NCBI GenBank assembly: GCA_032622095.1 | Contig: CP136064.1 | Span: 49,360,073 to 49,424,072 of the forward strand | DNA length: 64,000 nt | DNA from: Siphonodentalium dalli | Lineage: Eukaryota > Mollusca > Scaphopoda > Gadilida > Siphonodentaliidae | Reading direction: 5' to 3' | In this document: positions 53,501 through 59,500 of the stretch, piece by piece | How the letters are laid out: each line of letters begins with the position of its first letter | Position numbering within the stretch: the first letter of the stretch is position 1 | The notes under the pieces: generated by a model | Databases searched by the model: none | Told to the model about the DNA's origin: nothing | The model's input: the letters and a program-made list of their open reading frames with translations, nothing else | Position numbers and translations under genes: made by a program

Positions 53501-56500
53501 CATTGGCACAGGATTATTGCAAAATTTCAGGAAGCTCCAGTCATGTAAAGGTTAAACAGACTAACACTAGTAAATATAAATGTGCTGACCTTCCAACCAT
53601 CCTGAACCAAGGAAAGCGATCGTAGAATGGGTCACCTCCTGCATTCTGTTCAAACAGCGGTTCTGGAGAAGTCGGAGATACCTCAGCTTCGTTATGATAC
53701 ATCTCTCTCATCAGCTCCAGTCGCTGTCTGTAAGACAAATATAATGACCAGGTTTAGCCACTATGTTACTATGATATTATTATGGAGATGAACTTGGCTG
53801 GAAAAGTTTTAACATTTTTAGATATTGGCCAAACATGTAGGAAAACATGTAAACAATAGTCGGTGGTGAGGAACAGACATGACCACCGATATACTTAATA
53901 TATAATAGGGTTCAATCAAGATAAGCATTTCCCACTCAGGCGAATGCCATTGTCACATTGCCTACATAGCGTTGGCAGCTAGCTTATTCAATTATTAGAA
54001 GATTGGATTATTCCCCTTAGCTACAAGTTCCATATGCCACACGTAAATCCGTAAACCAAGAGGATTTGTAAAATAGAAAAAAATGTCTTTGTTACTGGAC
54101 ATCTCTCAATTTTATCAAAACATGCTATTTCAAGAAGAAATTATAATTATATCAATAAAACATTTAATAATTTAATTTGAAAAGATATCAATTTGACTTT
54201 TTTCGGTGGGTATCGTTTAGTTTGGGTATCAATTGACTAGCACCCAGATGCCTTATACATTCAAAAATAATTTTGATAACATCTAAACATCATGACAAAA
54301 TAAACGATTGTCTAGCCACATATAGATATGGAAATACAGGGCACAAAATTTGGGGCACACATTTCTGTTCGCCTCTTGTTAATGCAAATTGAAATATGGG
54401 GGACCTATTTTCCGTTTAACATAGCACTAATAGGGAGAACTGAAACTAAACAGAGGTCAGACTAGGCTCCTGTGATTCATTATTTATTTCAGGAATCAAA
54501 CCTCGAATCAAATCGGGGGCGAAGATTTCAATTTGAATTGAATCACCATAATCAAAAGTTCAGTGACATTAACAGTTTGTTTTCGTCGCCAGCATTAATA
54601 TAGAAGACATGACGAGTAATTTATCAATTCATCGTGGTCCTACATTGTAATATTTTGGCTAATTATACCTGATTATACAGGAAAATTTTATTGAAAAGTG
54701 AAATCGGACTAGAAGGAGGTACATTTGTACTGTGAATACTACAGAGAAACAAATTTGGGGAATAAATGCAGGCATTGATCATACTTCGGTGCAAGGGGAG
54801 TAATCCAATGGGTACAATTGATACTGTGGTGCAAAAGGAAATAATTCAATTTCCACTTATGGCGGTACTTGTCGAATTAATTCAATATTCATTGCAATTG
54901 CAACTGTGAGTGTCAGTAACATTTAACCCTTTCAGTGCCAAGTCTGATTTTTGTATCAACCTATATTTCCTTGATCATTTTTCATATTTATTGATTATAA
55001 TAATGTGATACATTGATGGAAAGAGCTCTTAGAGCTCTTTCCATCAATGTATCACATTATTATAATCAATATATTTGAAAAATGATCAAGGAAATATGGA
55101 TTGACACAAAAATCAGACTTGGCACTGAAAGGGTTAAACGTGTCAGTTTGGGATGTTCAGTGAGGATATTATTATGAACCGCAACCAATAATTATGTTGA
55201 AAAAGTCACAAGATAACAACTTGCCTGAATGAACTATCTTGAGCAGAATTATGAAAATTGCGTGGTGACACAACTGTGGGAATAATAAACAGCTCAGTTA
55301 CTCACTACACTTACCTAGGTCAAGGGTCAAGGGTCAAGGAGTCCAGAATGGTGTTTACCCTAATGATTAATACATAATTATGCAGTTATCTCCCTTCTGT
55401 TAAACAAGATACAGTAAACTTTTTCGATTATATATCTCCCGGTGTGGGAAGGTGCGATAATTTATCAAATCTTTGCGATCATTTCTAAACGAATCAAGCC
55501 TTTTGAATGATTTCACATCGAATTGAATTTCGAACGTTTGCAGGAGCCTAGTTCAGACTCAACCCCAAAACAACTAATGCAACAGATAGTCCAGTGCAAT
55601 AAATTATAACAGAACAATCTAATTAGTTTGTTTTGGCTGATGAAGGACATGTGGCTGACAATTTCCAATAAAAGTTTTGTGTTATTTATTCAAAACTGTC
55701 CATCATGAGTGAGAACAAAATTCCAGATAAAAAACCTAACATTTTGAAAGAAGTTTTAAGTTTTAAGAAATAATCGTCTGGCTACACATGCAGGCAATGG
55801 CCTCTAAAGTTCGACAACTTCTGAGGTCCTGAGTTTAGAGTGCCTGTCATTTGCAGAATGAGGTCGCCAGAGGGTGGCATTTAGTGATGCTATCCCGCAT
55901 AGCGGGCTAGCATCACTAAATTCACCCTCTGGGAACTTCATTCTGCATGGCCTCATCTGCTATGGGAGATATAGACTCAGATTGAAGTTCCCAAATGGTG
56001 AATATTGTGATGTGCACCCATTGGGAACCTCGATTATGCAATGTGTTGTCTGCCAATTTGGGGATATAGAGAAACTAAACTAAGAAAGCAATAGAATCTT
56101 TGTGAAGAAGTTTCTATAGAAATCTATCGAAATTTGATAATAAAGAAACTTTGCAGAGAAGATGAGGCCTAAGCAGAATGAGGTTGAATTTAGTGACGCT
56201 AGCCCATTATGCGGGATATCGTCATTAAATTCACCCGCTGGGGACCTCATTCTGCAAACGACATGCACATTAAACTCAGGCTTGGTCCTGGGTGGTTCTC
56301 AGACCCATGGCCTGAGGCATTCGCTTCTGTGATTGGATCACCATGGAAATTTAAGGTGACCTGTTGACAGGTCACCATAACTTTTCCGCTTGCCCAAAAT
56401 TTCATGCCCTGGAAATATAATTGTCATTTTTATTTGCAAAGCAATACATTGCAAACAAAAGCACAACATCTACCCAAAATGTAGCCATGATGCTAAGGTA

Positions 56501-59500
56501 GCAGTACACAATTTCCAGACATTTTGGCCAACCTGGGAGTAGGTACTATTTTTACCATTTTTTAAATACTAAAATCCACATTTTTAGCAACGAATAGTGA
56601 ATATTGGAAATAAAAAAAAAAATTTAAAACAACAATTTCAATATATTTATAGCCTTTGAAGCACAGATGGCAAAACATATTAAAGAGAAACCAGCCTCTT
56701 TTTCCATAGGTAAACAGAGAGCTGATATATATCGAATACGATAAATATGTGTAATAACACCCCAGCACTTGACTTCATATTTTTTGGCATTCCTATATAT
56801 ATAAACCCTCAAATTTGTGTACTGCAACCTAATAGCGACTGAGAAGATAAGTTTTAAAGATCGATAAGGGATTTCTTCAATCAGATTGACAAAGTGAATG
56901 TTCATTTGCCTGCTTATTGCTACAATTATTTTGAAAGTATGATACAAGTTTTCTTTTCAATATTTAAACATGCACAACAAGTTCCAGACTAAAAATGGAT
57001 TTTGAAGGGTTTCCGATATGAAAAGAAAAAAGATAAAGATATGAGATATTACTGAAATATAAGCACAGAAGCAATGAATTGTTCAGTTCTTAAAATACAT
57101 TATACTGCAGACTACACCATTTACAATGTGCTTAAAATATACAGGATTTAAAGACACCTTAGATTAAAATATCGAGATGTGTAAAACAGAAGTAAAAGTG
57201 ACATGCTATCTGAGATCAAGTATTCCTTAACCCTTACTTTACTAAACACTCATTGACGGAGTAGTTTCCAAAGGAAATGATCAGATAATATCCTGTTCAT
57301 GACAGAAGCTGTGCTGGTGTAGCATTAAAGATCCTGAGCCAGTGCATTATTTTATATATAAGGAGAGGTGAGAGGTTAATCTCCAGGGAAGATTAACAAC
57401 GAATAATCCTTTGCTAGAAATGGTCGACTAGTTCTGGATTGTTATTATCCTTCTTCAGGGCCTGTCGGTGTGAGGAAGCCTCGCATATATAAGAGAATAC
57501 ACTGGCTTACAAGGTCAAGGTAAATATTTTTAGGCCAAAATACTCCTTTATATATGCAAGGTTTCCTTTGGGGGACTCCATATATAAGAGAATGCATTGG
57601 CACAGGGTGTTCGCCAAACTTCAGGAAGCTCCAGTCAAGGAAAGGATATAGTTCAATGTTTGTTTAACTTATTATCTGAACATTTCCCACCAAAGTATAT
57701 GAATCATTTTGTACTTTTATTACCTTTTCGTCTATCTGTCATCAGTTTTTATTACCTGAACAACCCTCCAGTGAATAATAGACTATTCCAGTCTATACTT
57801 TTATAACTGAATGGGAGAATCTATTTAGTAAAGAAAGGGTTAACATAACCTGAACAACAAAGATTATTCTTATAGTCACTGGTGAGAAATAAACTGCAAG
57901 GTTTAGATTTCCGGCATCAAAACTTATATCTTCAAGAAACAATATTCAGTCTGCGTGACGGGAAATAACAATATATTTTTGAAGATGGCCATTCCGAAAA
58001 TATGTTTATCGAAGTTTCTTTGTGTTGTAACTGGATGACCTCAAATCGGACTGGGCATCTTTAAAAAACAAGGTTCATGCAAGAGTTTTCACTGATGTAT
58101 GGATCCAACAGTGAAATCAGAATCAAACCATATAAAATTATAGCCTGAATTATGCCATGTAACAGACTTCGCTATCAATTTAGTCATTTATCACAAAAGC
58201 TCCAGTCTTGTGAAATATATCCTTGCATGATCCGGATAAAAAATTCTCGATTAAGATGCGTGTTGTGTTCTGTCGATATATCAATACAAATCCAGCAAAA
58301 TAAAACTTTATTAACCCTTTGATGATGGGAGCTGTGCTGGTGCAGCATTAATGACCCTGTTCCAGTGCATGCTCTTATTTATGTAAGTCTCCCAAAGGGA
58401 GCCTCATATATATAAGAGAATGCACTGGCATACAAGGTCAATGTAAATATTGTTAAGCCAATGTATTCTCTGGTATATGCGAGTCTCCCATAGGGAGCCT
58501 CAAATTTATAAGAGAATGCACTGGTATTCAAGATAAATGTAAATATTGTGAGGCCAATGTATTCTCTTATATATGTGAGTCTCCCTATGGAAGACTCAAA
58601 TATATAATAGAATGCATTGGCACAGGGTTTTCGCCAAATTTCAGGAAGCTCCAGTCGTGGAAGAGTTAACTGTCAAAGCAAATTATTTTATTCGCAGAAA
58701 GTGACAGAGATATAAACCTTGCTAATGATTCATATATGACATCCATGTATGTAGAAATATCTGTAAACGAATATGAAATTTTAACAGAGATACATAAAGC
58801 AACATGGAGTACATTCCCCACTCACTAAGATGGCATGCTCGCTCGATAGAATACTGCAATCTGGGGATCACTGCCAGTGGAATTATAATAATAGAGAGAT
58901 TTAGATTGAATACTTCGAACTTCGGCATCAAGAAATATCAGACTACAATAAGTGGCGGGAGATCTTGCCAAATCGTAGAACTATAGCTTATCGATAACCT
59001 CTGCGAAACACCAATTGTCAACGTTGGCGCACAAGTAGCTGCCTTATTTGATGCTGTATTTGTATTACACGATTTGTGTCTCATTGATAACTAATTATAA
59101 GTCGCTGTGTAGTGTTGCACACACTTTGTTTTTGGAAATGGAACATAGCTGGCTGACTACTGGATAATACTTTTCCACCATGGGCAATGAGAACTAAAGT
59201 CTGTTATGCTTGACAGCCTATGTTTGAAGTTTTAACAATCTAAACCTTCCCATTTTGTCACATCGAATTTGACATCATAAATCTACAATGTTTTAGTTAC
59301 TTTTTCCCTTCTGTTCAGTTTCTATATCCCCTCATTTGCAGAAGATAAAATGCATAATCGAGGTTACTAATAGGTGAACATTACCAACTTCAACTGGAGA
59401 ACTTCAATCTGATCCTAGATCTCCCATAGAAGTTGAGGCCTGAGGAGAATGAGGTTCCACGAGGGTGAATTTTGTCATTCTATCCCGCCGTGCTGGAAAA

